Shown in pieces: positions 27,593-35,927 of a stretch of DNA of 64,000 nt. Below the pieces are notes generated by a model that saw only the letters and a program-made list of their open reading frames with translations, did not search any database and was not told where the DNA came from. Position numbers and translations under genes: made by a program. The stretch covers positions 1 through 64,000 of the forward strand of contig NZ_SSXU01000006.1 of assembly GCF_009469605.1 (NCBI RefSeq), written 5' to 3'. Position 1 is the first letter of the stretch; each line of letters opens with the position of its first letter. Source of the stretch: Zoogloea sp. 1C4. GTDB taxonomy: Bacteria > Pseudomonadota > Gammaproteobacteria > Burkholderiales > Rhodocyclaceae.

Positions 27593-28489
27593 ATGGACAA
27601 GTTCAAGGCGATGAACACCTTTGTCGGCATCGTCGAGGCCGGCAGCCTGACGGCCGCCGCGGATCGGCTCGGGGTGTCGCTGGCGGCGGTGGTGCGCAGC
27701 CTCGCGGCGCTGGAGGAATCCCTCGGCGTGCGCCTGCTCAACCGCAGCACGCGGCGCATCGCGCTCACCGAAGAGGGGCGCGACTACCTGGAGCGCAGCC
27801 GGCGTCTGCTGGCCGATCTGGCCGACATGGAGAACGCCGTCACCGCCCGGCGCACGCGGCCGTCGGGGCGGCTGGTGATCACCGCGCCGGTGATGTTCGG
27901 CCGGCTGCACGTGGCGCCGGTGGTCACCGATTTCCTCGCCGAACATCCCGAGATGAGCGTCGAGCTGCTGCTGGTGGATCGGGTGCTTGATCTCCTCGAC
28001 GAGAGCATCGACCTGGCGCTGCGCATCGGCGCGCTGCCGGATTCGGGGCTGGTGGCGGTGCCGGTGGGCAGCACCCGCCGGGTGACCTGCGCGAGTCCGG
28101 GCTACATCGCCCGCCACGGCCGGCCGATGCACCCGACGGAGCTCGCCGGCCACGCGGTGATCCGCCTCACCGGGCTGGGCGACGGGCACGAATGGCATTT
28201 CGAGCGGGGCAGCGAGCACGTGCGGGTGCCGGTGCGCAGCAGCTTCGCCACCAATCAGGTGGACGTGGGGCTGGATGCCTGCCGCAAGGGCGTGGGCTGC
28301 GGGCGCTTCCTGGCCTATCAGGTGCGCGCGTCGGAGGCCGCCGGCGAGCTGGAGCGGCTGCTGGACGACTGGGCGCCGCCGGCGGTGCCGGTGAGCCTGC
28401 TGTATCCCCACGGGCGGCTGCTGCCGTCCCGGGTGCGGGCCTTCCTCGACTGGGCCGCGCCGCGCCTGCGCGAACGCCTGGCCGGCTGA
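27593..28489 (+). CDS. LysR-family transcriptional regulator
   Basis: The 298-residue protein has the LysR helix-turn-helix at residues 15-60 (AGSLTAAADRLGVSLAAVVR, then LEESLGVRLLNRSTRRIALT) and a periplasmic-binding-like effector domain. It is divergent from the PPOX gene (105-bp gap), which with gst may be its target. The effector is unknown. It resembles the CrgA-type group by sequence flavour only. Confidence 0.9.
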   Translation: MDKFKAMNTFVGIVEAGSLTAAADRLGVSLAAVVRSLAALEESLGVRLLNRSTRRIALTEEGRDYLERSRRLLADLADMENAVTARRTRPSGRLVITAPVMFGRLHVAPVVTDFLAEHPEMSVELLLVDRVLDLLDESIDLALRIGALPDSGLVAVPVGSTRRVTCASPGYIARHGRPMHPTELAGHAVIRLTGLGDGHEWHFERGSEHVRVPVRSSFATNQVDVGLDACRKGVGCGRFLAYQVRASEAAGELERLLDDWAPPAVPVSLLYPHGRLLPSRVRAFLDWAAPRLRERLAG

Positions 28490-28524
28490 TCGAGCGCGTC
28501 GCGGCGGCGGCGCGAATCCCCCAT

Positions 28525-28540
28525 TGTCGTAAACGCGACA
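28525..28540 (+). promoter_or_regulatory. NifA upstream activator site of iscA-nifUS
   Basis: TGTCGTAAACGCGACA is a TGT-N10-ACA site, centred about 90 bp upstream of the -12 element. Its core differs from the other three sites, which share TGTCGGCTTTG. Confidence 0.75.
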
Positions 28541-28608
28541 CGCCTCCGACAGTCGTCCGAAGGCTGACATCCCTATCAAAAACAACGGTTTGCCGGTTTG
28601 GCGGGACG

Positions 28609-28624
28609 TGGCACGTCCCTTGCA
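28609..28624 (+). promoter_or_regulatory. Sigma-54 promoter of iscA-nifU-nifS
   Basis: TGGCAC-GTCCC-TTGCA is a perfect -24/-12 element. The start is expected near 28636, about 25 bases before the first ATG. Confidence 0.92.
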
Positions 28625-28660
28625 AAGAGGAGGCATAGCCCCCCAAATCGGAGAACCGAA

Positions 28661-28984
28661 ATGATCAATCTCACCCCCGCTGCCGTCAAAGCCGTCCAAC
28701 GTTTCATCCGCGGCTCCGAAACCCCCGTTGCCGGTCTGCGCCTGGTTGTTTCGGGCGGCGGCTGCTCCGGCCTTCAGTACGGCATGAAGCTCGAAGCCGA
28801 GAAGGCCGAGGACGACTGGGAACTGGAAATCGACGGCGTGAAGCTGCTGGTGGACCCGATGACCATGCCGATGATCGACAACGTCACCGTGGATTTCGTG
28901 GATACGCTCACCCACACCGGTTTCAAGTTCGACAACCCCAACGCCAGCGCCAAGTGCGCCTGCGGTTCTTCGTTCTCGGTTTAA
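28661..28984 (+). CDS. Nif-specific IscA/HesB A-type Fe-S carrier
   Basis: The 107-residue protein has the HesB/IscA pattern: LRLVVSGGGCSGLQYGMKL, with the first Cys at about residue 37, and the C-terminal CACGSSF pair. It is a carrier for clusters made on NifU. It begins the operon and is 12 bp from nifU. GGAGAACC precedes the ATG. Confidence 0.93.
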   Translation: MINLTPAAVKAVQRFIRGSETPVAGLRLVVSGGGCSGLQYGMKLEAEKAEDDWELEIDGVKLLVDPMTMPMIDNVTVDFVDTLTHTGFKFDNPNASAKCACGSSFSV

Positions 28985-28996
28985 GGAGCTGCCGCC

Positions 28997-29893
28997 ATGT
29001 GGGAATACTCAGACAAGGTCCGCGAGCACTTCTTCAACCCGCGCAACTCCGGCCCGCTGGAAGAAGCCAACGGCATCGGCGACGTGGGCTCCATCCAGTG
29101 CGGCGATGCGCTGCGCCTGATGCTCAAGGTCGAACCCGAGACCGAGGTCATCCAGGACGCGCACTTCCAGACCTTCGGCTGCGGCTCGGCGATCGCCTCG
29201 TCGTCGGCGCTCACCGAGATGATCAAGGGCATGACCCTGGATGAAGCCCTCAAGGTTTCCAATCAGGACATCGCCGACTTCCTCGATGGCCTGCCGCCCG
29301 AGAAGATGCACTGCTCGGTGATGGGCCGCGAAGCCCTGCAGGCCGCCATCGCCAACTACCGCGGCGAGGAGTGGAGCGACGACCACGAGGAAGGTGCGCT
29401 GATCTGCAAGTGCTTTGCCGTGGACGCGGTGATGATCGAAGACGTGGTGAAGGCCAACAACCTCAACACCGTCGAGGAAGTCACCTTCTACACCAAGGCC
29501 GGTGGTGGCTGCGCCGCCTGCCACGAAGGCATCGAGGAGATCCTCGCCAAGGTGATGGCCGAGCGCGCCGGCCCCGGCGAAGTGTCGCCCCCGCCCGCCT
29601 GCCCGGCCACCCCGGAAGCGCCGAAGCCGCCTTCCACCAAGCTCACCCTGGTGCAGAAGATCAAGAAGATCGAGGAAGTCCTCGAATCCGTCCGCCCGAT
29701 GCTCCAGCGCGACCACGGCGACGTGGAGCTGGCCGACGTGCAGGGCAAGAAGATCTACGTGCATCTGAAGGGCGCCTGCTCCGGCTGCATGATGGAAGCG
29801 GCCACCCTGGGCGGCATCCAGCAGAAGATGATCGAGGCGCTGGGCGAGCTGGTGCAGGTTCTGCCCTCGTCCCACATGCCGGTTGAGGCGTAA
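28997..29893 (+). CDS. nifU: NifU, modular Fe-S scaffold
   Basis: The 298-residue protein has three modules: an IscU-like N-terminal domain (C35 in SIQCGDAL, then FGCGSAIAS and MHCSVMGRE), a central BFD-type [2Fe-2S] domain ([11 protein letters not shown]...[10 protein letters not shown]) and a C-terminal Nfu domain ([10 protein letters not shown]). A proline-rich linker ([17 protein letters not shown]) joins the last two. It assembles clusters with NifS for nitrogenase. Length is normal. Confidence 0.97.
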   Translation: MWEYSDKVREHFFNPRNSGPLEEANGIGDVGSIQCGDALRLMLKVEPETEVIQDAHFQTFGCGSAIASSSALTEMIKGMTLDEALKVSNQDIADFLDGLPPEKMHCSVMGREALQAAIANYRGEEWSDDHEEGALICKCFAVDAVMIEDVVKANNLNTVEEVTFYTKAGGGCAACHEGIEEILAKVMAERAGPGEVSPPPACPATPEAPKPPSTKLTLVQKIKKIEEVLESVRPMLQRDHGDVELADVQGKKIYVHLKGACSGCMMEAATLGGIQQKMIEALGELVQVLPSSHMPVEA

Positions 29894-29975
29894 TCCCCCG
29901 ATACGCCAGCACCCGCGATCCGGTCGGTGGCCGGATCGCCGCGACACCCCAACAGAACATAGAGAGGCCCGTGCC

Positions 29976-31184
29976 ATGAAACCCGTCTATCTCGACAACA
30001 ACGCCACGACGCGGGTCGATCCTGCGGTGGTGGAGGCCATGCTCCCGTTCTTCACCGAGCATTTCGGCAACGCCTCGTCCATCCACGCCTTCGGCAGCGA
30101 AGTGGGCAAGGCCCTCAAGAAGGCGCGCAGTCAGGTGCAGGCGCTGCTGGGCGCCGAGCATGATTCGGAGATCATCTTCACCTCCTGCGGCACCGAATCC
30201 GATTCCACCGCCATCCTATCGGCCCTCAAGGCCCAGCCGGAGCGCAACACGGTCATCACCACCGTCGTCGAGCACCCGGCCATCCTGACCCTGTGCGAAT
30301 GGCTCGAGAAGGAGGGCTACATCGTCCACAAGCTCAAGGTGGATAAAAAAGGCCGCCTCGACATCGACGAGTACAAGTCGCTGCTGAATGACCGCGTGGC
30401 CGTGGTGTCGGTGATGTGGGCCAACAACGAGACGGGCACCATCTTTCCGGTGGAAGAGATGGCCGAGCTGGCGGCGGCCAAGGGCATCATGTTCCACACC
30501 GACGCCGTGCAGGCCGTGGGCAAGATCCCCATCGACCTGAAGAACACCAAGATCGACATGCTGTCGCTCTCCGGCCACAAGCTCCACGCCCCCAAGGGCA
30601 TCGGCGTGCTCTACCTGCGCCGTGGCTGCCGCTTCCGTCCGCTGCTGCGCGGCGGCCACCAGGAGCGCGGCCGTCGCGCCGGCACCGAGAACTCGGCCTC
30701 CATCGTCGGCCTCGGCATGGCCTGCGAGCTGGCGATGAAGCACATGGAAACCGAGAACACCACCGTGCGCGCCCTGCGGGACAAGCTGGAAAAAGGCATC
30801 CTCAGCCAGATCACCCATTGCTTCCCCACCGGCGACGTGGCCAACCGGCTGCCCAACACCAGCAACATCGCCTTCGAATACATCGAGGGCGAGGCCATCC
30901 TGCTGCTGCTGAACAAGCTGGGCATCGCCGCCAGCTCGGGCTCGGCCTGCACCTCGGGCTCGCTCGAACCTTCCCACGTGATGCGGGCCATGGGCATCCC
31001 CTACACAGCCGCCCACGGCACCATCCGCTTCTCCCTGTCGGTGTACAACACCGAAGAGGAAGTGGACCGCGTCATCGCCGCCGTCCCGCCGATCATCGAA
31101 CAACTGCGCAAGCTCTCGCCCTACTGGGGCGACAAGGGCCCCTCCGCCAACCCGGAAGCCAGCTTCGCACCGACCTACGCGTAG
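29976..31184 (+). CDS. nifS: NifS, cysteine desulfurase
   Basis: The 402-residue PLP enzyme begins MKPVYLDNNATTRVDPAVVE. It has the PLP-lysine in SLSGHKLHAPKGIG, PLP contacts (NNETGTIFPVEEMAELA; GHQERGRRAGTE, with a histidine) and the catalytic-cysteine loop SSGSACTSGSLEPSHVM. It provides sulfur to NifU. The 82-bp gap from nifU contains no promoter I can see. A strong terminator follows. Confidence 0.97.
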   Translation: MKPVYLDNNATTRVDPAVVEAMLPFFTEHFGNASSIHAFGSEVGKALKKARSQVQALLGAEHDSEIIFTSCGTESDSTAILSALKAQPERNTVITTVVEHPAILTLCEWLEKEGYIVHKLKVDKKGRLDIDEYKSLLNDRVAVVSVMWANNETGTIFPVEEMAELAAAKGIMFHTDAVQAVGKIPIDLKNTKIDMLSLSGHKLHAPKGIGVLYLRRGCRFRPLLRGGHQERGRRAGTENSASIVGLGMACELAMKHMETENTTVRALRDKLEKGILSQITHCFPTGDVANRLPNTSNIAFEYIEGEAILLLLNKLGIAASSGSACTSGSLEPSHVMRAMGIPYTAAHGTIRFSLSVYNTEEEVDRVIAAVPPIIEQLRKLSPYWGDKGPSANPEASFAPTYA

Positions 31185-31226
31185 GCCGGCATCGAACGTA
31201 ACTCCTCAAGCAGTAACCAAGGCTTG

Positions 31227-31256
31227 GCCCCGGAAGCAATTCCGGGGCTTTTTTTT
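31227..31256 (+). terminator. Rho-independent terminator after nifS
   Basis: A 9-bp stem GCCCCGGAA/TTCCGGGGC with a GCAA loop (31236-31239) is followed by eight T. It ends the iscA-nifUS unit. Confidence 0.93.
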
Positions 31257-31290
31257 GGGGGGCGCGACGGGCGGACGGCCAATCGCAGGC

Positions 31291-31350
31291 GGAAGGGCAG
31301 GGGGAAGGGTGGGGGAAGGGTGGGGGAAGGGGGGGGGAAGGGGGGGCGGA
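31291..31350. repeat. G-rich direct repeats (GGGGGAAGGGT-type)
   Basis: Several tandem copies of a GGGGGAAGGG unit, with the G-run lengthening at the right, fill this stretch. It lies between the nifS terminator and the sulfurtransferase stop. It would be able to form G-quadruplexes on the plus strand and is probably prone to length change; no gene is here. Confidence 0.7.
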
Positions 31351-31399
31351 ACGCGCAGTCGATACGCGTCTGCGTAACAGCGCGCCGACCGCGGTCAGC

Positions 31400-32269
31400 T
31401 TATCGCTGTACGGGCGTCTCGGGGCCGCTGGCTACCGGCCGGGCCGGGTCTGCGCACCACTCGCTCCATGAGCCCGCGTAGAGCCTTGCGCCGGAGAGGC
31501 CCGCGGTCTCCATCGCCAGCAGGTTGTGACAGGCCGTGACGCCGGAACCGCACTGCAGCACCACGTTGTGCGCGTCGCCGCCGTTGATGAGCTTGCCGAA
31601 CTCTTCCTGGAGCTGGGCGCCCGACTTGAAGCAGCCGCTGGCGTCCAGGTTGTCCTTGAAGAAGCGGTTGATCGCACCGGGAATGTGGCCGCCCACGGGG
31701 TCGAGGGTTTCGTTCTCGCCGCGGAAGCGGTCGGGCGCCCGGGCGTCGATCAGCAGCATGGCCGGATCGTGCAGGTGGCTCAGCACGAAGTCGGCATCAA
31801 CCCGCAGCTGCTTCTGTACCCTCGGCGTGAAGGCCGTGGCGGTGGCCTGCGGCACGTCGGTGACGACCGGGTGGCCGGCAGCTGTCCAGGCCTGGATGCC
31901 GCCGTTGAGCACCGCAACGCGATCATGTCCCAGCCAGCGTAGCAGCCACCACAGTCGGGACGCGAACATGCCGCCCGCGTCGTCATAGGCGACGACCTGG
32001 GTGTTCGGGCCCACGCCGAGGCTGCCGAGCTTGTCGGCCAGAAGCTGCGGATCGGGCAGCGGATGGCGGCCGTTGAGGCCGGAGCAGGGGCCGGAGAGGT
32101 CTTCTTCGAGATCGAGGAAGAACGCGCCGGGCAGGTGCCCCGCCCCGTAGGCGTCCCGGCCGGCGGCCGGATTGGCGAGGTTGAAGCGGCAGTCGAAGAA
32201 GCGCCATGCGGGCGTGGCCAGGGTGGCTGCTTCCTGGACGCTGACGAGCTGGGTGAAGGGCTGCGGCAC
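31400..32269 (-). CDS. 3-mercaptopyruvate/thiosulfate sulfurtransferase, two rhodanese domains
   Basis: The 289-residue protein has two rhodanese domains. The first is catalytically silent (DCRFNLANPAAGRDAYGAGHLPGAFFLD) and the second holds the catalytic cysteine in VLQCGSGVTACHNLL. The CGSGVTA loop is typical of mercaptopyruvate sulfurtransferases. It starts with GTG at 32269, eight bases after a TGAGGA site and 12 bp after the preceding gene's stop. It may supply sulfur for metal clusters, but that is inference. Confidence 0.88.
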   Translation of the reverse strand: MPQPFTQLVSVQEAATLATPAWRFFDCRFNLANPAAGRDAYGAGHLPGAFFLDLEEDLSGPCSGLNGRHPLPDPQLLADKLGSLGVGPNTQVVAYDDAGGMFASRLWWLLRWLGHDRVAVLNGGIQAWTAAGHPVVTDVPQATATAFTPRVQKQLRVDADFVLSHLHDPAMLLIDARAPDRFRGENETLDPVGGHIPGAINRFFKDNLDASGCFKSGAQLQEEFGKLINGGDAHNVVLQCGSGVTACHNLLAMETAGLSGARLYAGSWSEWCADPARPVASGPETPVQR

Positions 32270-32280
32270 GACCGGCGTCC

Positions 32281-32643
32281 TCAGGCGACCGGCGATTCGA
32301 TGCCGGTGAGCCAGGCTTCGGCGTCGTCGGCGTCTTCGAAGACGCGCACGTCGGCATCCACGAAGATCTTCGACAGCCAGGCGCTCCAGGTGACCCACTG
32401 GTCGTCGGTGAGGATGGCGATGCGCGCGAAGTCGTGGGCGTGGGCCCGGGCGAAGCGGATTTCCTCGAGGGCCATGTCGATGGTGAAGCCGCTCATTTCC
32501 CGCAGGTCGAAGAACAGGCTGACCGGCCCTTCGAACTTGACCTTGTAATTGACGACCTCTTCGAATTCCTTGTAGTCGGCGAGGGTGAATTCGCCGAAGA
32601 CGGTGAGATTGACCCGGCTTTCCTTCTGGTCGGTGGTGATCAT
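32281..32643 (-). CDS. SpoIIAA/STAS-like protein
   Basis: The 120-residue protein resembles the SpoIIAA-like (STAS-like) family: VNLTVFGEFTLADYKEFEEV, then GPVSLFFDLREMSGFTIDMALEE and an alternating strand-helix pattern to VFEDADDAEAWL. No membrane segment. The family often sits in small stress and transport loci. It is transcribed with the sulfurtransferase. Confidence 0.8.
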   Translation of the reverse strand: MITTDQKESRVNLTVFGEFTLADYKEFEEVVNYKVKFEGPVSLFFDLREMSGFTIDMALEEIRFARAHAHDFARIAILTDDQWVTWSAWLSKIFVDADVRVFEDADDAEAWLTGIESPVA

Positions 32644-32703
32644 TTCCTGGGTCCTCTTGGGGGTGAAGGGATGCCAGCAGTGTAGCCCCGCGCGCCCCGC
32701 GCT

Positions 32704-33567
32704 TCAATCGGACTCAAGCGCTGGCGCGGGTCGGCGCGAGACGGCGGAGATCAGCACGCCGCTGGCAATGATGGTGGCGATACCCAGCAGCGAGGCCCAG
32801 GGCAGGCGCTCGTCCCACAGGGCGACGCCGAACAGGCTCGAGAAGATCACCGTGCTGTACGACAGGTTGGCCGACACGACCGTCTTGCCGTAACGGTAGG
32901 CGCGGGTCATGGCGAGCTGGGCGAAGCCGCCGAAGCCGCCCACGCCCAGGACGATCGCCAGGGTGCGGGCGTCCATCGGATGCAGGCCGCCGGACAGCAT
33001 CGCCCAGCCCAGACCGAACAGGCTGGTGACGAAGGAGAACCACAGCACGGTGCGGGCTTCCGGCTCGCCGACGCGGCCGAGTTCGCGCACGTTGATGTAG
33101 GCGATGCTCGCCAGCATGCCGCCCGCCATGCCCACCAGCGCGCCAAACCATTGATCTGGCTGCAGGGTTGGCTTGAGGAGCATGACCACGCCGGCAAAGC
33201 CCAGGGCGATGGCGGCGAGGGCGCCGCGTCCGGGGCGCTCGCCGAACCACAAAATCAGCAGCAGGGCGACGAACAGCGGTGAGGTGTAGCTGAGGGTGAC
33301 GGCGGTCGCCAGCGGCAGTACGCCGAGGGCAAAGAAGTAGCACATCAGCGAGATGGTGCCGGAGAACCCGCGGGAGAGCTGCATGCGCCAGTGGGGCGTG
33401 CGCCACGGGATACCCTGCCAGCGGATCAGCGCCAGCATCATCACGAAGCCGACAGCGCCCCGGTAGAACACCAGTTCGCCGGTGGAAAGATGCGCCGAGC
33501 CGAGCTTGACGCAGACGCCCATGCAGGCGAACAGCAGGCTGGCGGCGATCATCCAGAGGGATTGCAT
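32704..33567 (-). CDS. DMT-superfamily (EamA) transporter
   Basis: The 287-residue protein has about ten membrane helices in two EamA repeats: LLFACMGVCVKLGSAHLSTGE near the N-terminus, and a second half starting near residue 146. The substrate is unknown. It is 60 bp upstream of the STAS-like gene and faces away from it only by spacing; I see no link. Confidence 0.85.
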   Translation of the reverse strand: MQSLWMIAASLLFACMGVCVKLGSAHLSTGELVFYRGAVGFVMMLALIRWQGIPWRTPHWRMQLSRGFSGTISLMCYFFALGVLPLATAVTLSYTSPLFVALLLILWFGERPGRGALAAIALGFAGVVMLLKPTLQPDQWFGALVGMAGGMLASIAYINVRELGRVGEPEARTVLWFSFVTSLFGLGWAMLSGGLHPMDARTLAIVLGVGGFGGFAQLAMTRAYRYGKTVVSANLSYSTVIFSSLFGVALWDERLPWASLLGIATIIASGVLISAVSRRPAPALESD

Positions 33568-33634
33568 GGCGGGGGCGGAGGACGAAAGCGCCCGATTCTA
33601 CCGGAGGCCCGCACCGTGCCCGGAAACCCACGTG

Positions 33635-33666
33635 AAAAACCCCCGGGGGCTTGCGCCCGCGGGGGT
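33635..33666 (-). terminator. Rho-independent terminator of aceA
   Basis: On the minus strand the stem ACCCCCGCGGGC, a GCAA loop and GCCCCCGGGGGT are followed by TTTT. It is 44 bases beyond the aceA stop. Confidence 0.85.
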
Positions 33667-33709
33667 CGATCGACCAAGCGTGCCGGTGAGGGTTACCGGC
33701 GATCGAAGC

Positions 33710-35023
33710 TTAGTGGAACTGCTCTTCTTCGGTGGAGCCGGTGAGGGCCTTGACGGAGGAGGAGCCGCCCTGGATGACGGTGGTCACGTCGTCGAAGTAG
33801 CCGGTGCCGACTTCTTGCTGGTGCGAGACGAAGGTGTAGCCTTGTTCGCGAGCGGCGAATTCCGGTTCCTGAACCATTTCAACGTAGTGCTTCATGCCTT
33901 CGCCGCCGGCGTAGGCCTTGGCGAACTTGAAGGTGTTGTACCAGTTGACGTGGATACCAGCCAGGGTGATGAACTGGTACTTGTAGCCCAGCGCCGACAG
34001 TTCTTCCTGGAAGGAAGCGATCTGCGAGTCGTTGAGGTTCTTCTTCCAGTTGAAGGAAGGCGAGCAGTTGTAGGACAGCAGCTTGCCCGGGCAGGCGGCC
34101 AGCACGGCTTGGGCGAATTCACGGGCGAAGCCGATATCGGGCACGCCGGTTTCGCACCAGACGAGGTCAGCGTACGGAGCGTAAGCAACGCCGCGGGAGA
34201 TGGACTGCTCCAGACCGTTCTTGACGCGGAAGAAGCCTTCCTGGGTGCGCTCACCGGTGAGGAACGGCTTGTCGTTCTCGTCGTAGTCGGAGGTGATCAG
34301 GTTGGCTGCTTCGGCATCGGTACGGGCCAGGATCAGGGTCGGAACGCCCATGACGTCGGCAGCGAAACGAGCGGAGATCAGCTTTTCACAGGCTTCACGG
34401 GTCGGGACGAGCACCTTGCCGCCCATGTGGCCACACTTCTTGGCGGCAGCCAGCTGGTCTTCGAAGTGAACGCCAGCGGCACCGGCGGCGATCATGTTCT
34501 TCATCAGTTCGAAGGCGTTCAGCACGCCACCGAAACCGGCTTCAGCGTCGGCAACGATCGGCAGGAAGTAGTCGATGAAGCCTTCGTCGCCCGGGTTGAT
34601 GCCACGGGACCACTGGATCTCGTCGGCACGCTTGAAGGTGTTGTTGATGCGGCGAACCATGGTCGGAACGGAGTCGTAGGCGTACAGCGACTGGTCCGGG
34701 TACATGGTTTCGGAGGTGTTGCCGTCGGCGGCAACCTGCCAGCCGGACAGATACACGGCTTCCAGGCCAGCCTTGGCCTGTTGCATGGCTTGACCAGCGG
34801 TGATCGCGCCGAAGGCATTCACGTAGCCCTTCTTGGCGCCGCCGTTGACCTTGTCCCACAGAACCTTGGCGCCGCGCTGGGCCAGGGTGTATTCGGGCTG
34901 CAGGGAGCCACGCAGACGGACGACGTCAGCAGCGGTGTAGCCGCGCTTGACGCCCTTCCAGCGGGGGTTTTCAGCCCAGTCTTTTTCGAGGGCGGCGATT
35001 TGCTGTTCGCGGGTCAGAGACAT
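33710..35023 (-). CDS. aceA: Isocitrate lyase
   Basis: The 437-residue enzyme starts MSLTREQQIAALEKDWAENP and has the signature KKCGHMGGKVLVP with the catalytic cysteine near the middle, NCSPSFNWKKNLND for phosphate/glyoxylate binding, and TAGQAMQQAKAGLEAVYLSG. It commits isocitrate to the glyoxylate shunt. Its codon usage looks biased toward a few codons, as in a highly expressed gene. It has a strong sigma-70-like promoter and an operator-like palindrome upstream. Confidence 0.97.
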   Translation of the reverse strand: MSLTREQQIAALEKDWAENPRWKGVKRGYTAADVVRLRGSLQPEYTLAQRGAKVLWDKVNGGAKKGYVNAFGAITAGQAMQQAKAGLEAVYLSGWQVAADGNTSETMYPDQSLYAYDSVPTMVRRINNTFKRADEIQWSRGINPGDEGFIDYFLPIVADAEAGFGGVLNAFELMKNMIAAGAAGVHFEDQLAAAKKCGHMGGKVLVPTREACEKLISARFAADVMGVPTLILARTDAEAANLITSDYDENDKPFLTGERTQEGFFRVKNGLEQSISRGVAYAPYADLVWCETGVPDIGFAREFAQAVLAACPGKLLSYNCSPSFNWKKNLNDSQIASFQEELSALGYKYQFITLAGIHVNWYNTFKFAKAYAGGEGMKHYVEMVQEPEFAAREQGYTFVSHQQEVGTGYFDDVTTVIQGGSSSVKALTGSTEEEQFH

Positions 35024-35175
35024 ACGACATCCTTTACAAACATAGGGTGAAGGGAGGGAAAGCCGAGGCGCACGCTCAACCTGCTTGGGGTGGGGGCGTT
35101 GCGTAACTCTTGCTCTGCTTGAGCGGGGCCGGTCTGGCTGAAACAGCGTTTCCGGAACCTCGATCAACAGGAGAC

Positions 35176-35204
35176 AGTATAGGCAGGATTTTGCATGGCA
35201 GCAA
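35176..35204 (-). promoter_or_regulatory. Sigma-70-type promoter of aceA
   Basis: Minus strand: TTGCTG (35199-35204), 17-bp spacer, TATACT (35176-35181). The start is expected near 35169, giving a 5' leader of about 145 bases before the aceA ATG at 35023. Confidence 0.7.
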
Positions 35205-35207
35205 CAA

Positions 35208-35221
35208 GTCTTATATAAGAC
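35208..35221 (-). promoter_or_regulatory. Palindrome GTCTTATATAAGAC, operator candidate
   Basis: A perfect 14-bp palindrome immediately upstream of the -35 element of aceA. Its shape is that of a binding site for a dimeric GntR- or TetR-like regulator; the regulator is unknown. Confidence 0.5.
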
Positions 35222-35345
35222 ATAAGAAATAAATTTACGTTGCTAATCAATGTGTTGTTGTTTATTTTTTATATCGTGAAACGACGTCGGCGCCAGTGAA
35301 ATGAAAATTCGCTGCGCCGCGTCGTTTTTTATTGTGCGGGCAGGT

Positions 35346-35825
35346 TTACAGCAGTGCTGTCGCCGACACGATCACGCCATCTTCGTCCGCGTAGATGTAC
35401 TCGCCCGGCGTGAAGGTGACCCCGCCAAAGGTGACCGGGATGTCCACATCGCCGGCGCCTTTCTTGACGCTCTTCATGGGGTGGGTGCCGAGGGCGAAGA
35501 CACCGATGTCCATGCCGGCGATCGGGCCGGAATCGCGAATGCATCCATAGACGACGATGCCGGCCCAGTTGTTCTTGACGCCCAGGAGCGCAAGCTGGTC
35601 GCCGACCATCGCGCAGCGCATCGAGCCACCGCCGTCGACCACCAGCACCGCGCCGTTGCCGGCGGTTTCGAGGGTGCTGCGGACCAGCGAGTTGTCCTCG
35701 AAGACCTTGAGGGTGCGGATCGGGCCGGCAAAGCGGGTCTTGCCGCCAAAGCTGCGGAACATCGGCGCGACGGCGCGCACCTTGCCTTCGTTGGCATCGC
35801 AAAGATCGGTGGTCTGGAAATCCAT
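35346..35825 (-). CDS. RraA-family protein (HMG aldolase/RNase E regulator type)
   Basis: The 159-residue protein has the RraA family body: [23 protein letters not shown], then [37 protein letters not shown] and [13 protein letters not shown]. The proteobacterial RraA regulates RNase E; close relatives are 4-hydroxy-4-methyl-2-oxoglutarate aldolases. Sequence alone does not decide. It is 102 bp from clpA. Confidence 0.85.
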   Translation of the reverse strand: MDFQTTDLCDANEGKVRAVAPMFRSFGGKTRFAGPIRTLKVFEDNSLVRSTLETAGNGAVLVVDGGGSMRCAMVGDQLALLGVKNNWAGIVVYGCIRDSGPIAGMDIGVFALGTHPMKSVKKGAGDVDIPVTFGGVTFTPGEYIYADEDGVIVSATALL

Positions 35826-35927
35826 GGCAACTCCGTGAGAATCAGGATGGGAAGGGAGATCGCGGCCCACAAAAGCACACGGGCGGCATGGGCCGCCCGT
35901 GGGTTGTGTGCGACGCGCGCGGCGAGA

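Larger units (their letters stand above)
35024..35345. other. AT-rich interval upstream of aceA
   Basis: This interval holds the aceA leader (about 145 bases), its promoter and palindrome, and the downstream side of rraA. No ORF or RNA gene is evident. The stretch at 35220-35290 is notably AT-rich for this genome. Confidence 0.6.

Noticed and set aside
31400-32707. 435-residue fusion of sulfurtransferase with a long N-terminal extension
   Set aside because: The extension is an out-of-frame reading through the STAS-like gene. A GTG with a ribosome site at 32269 gives the normal two-domain length.
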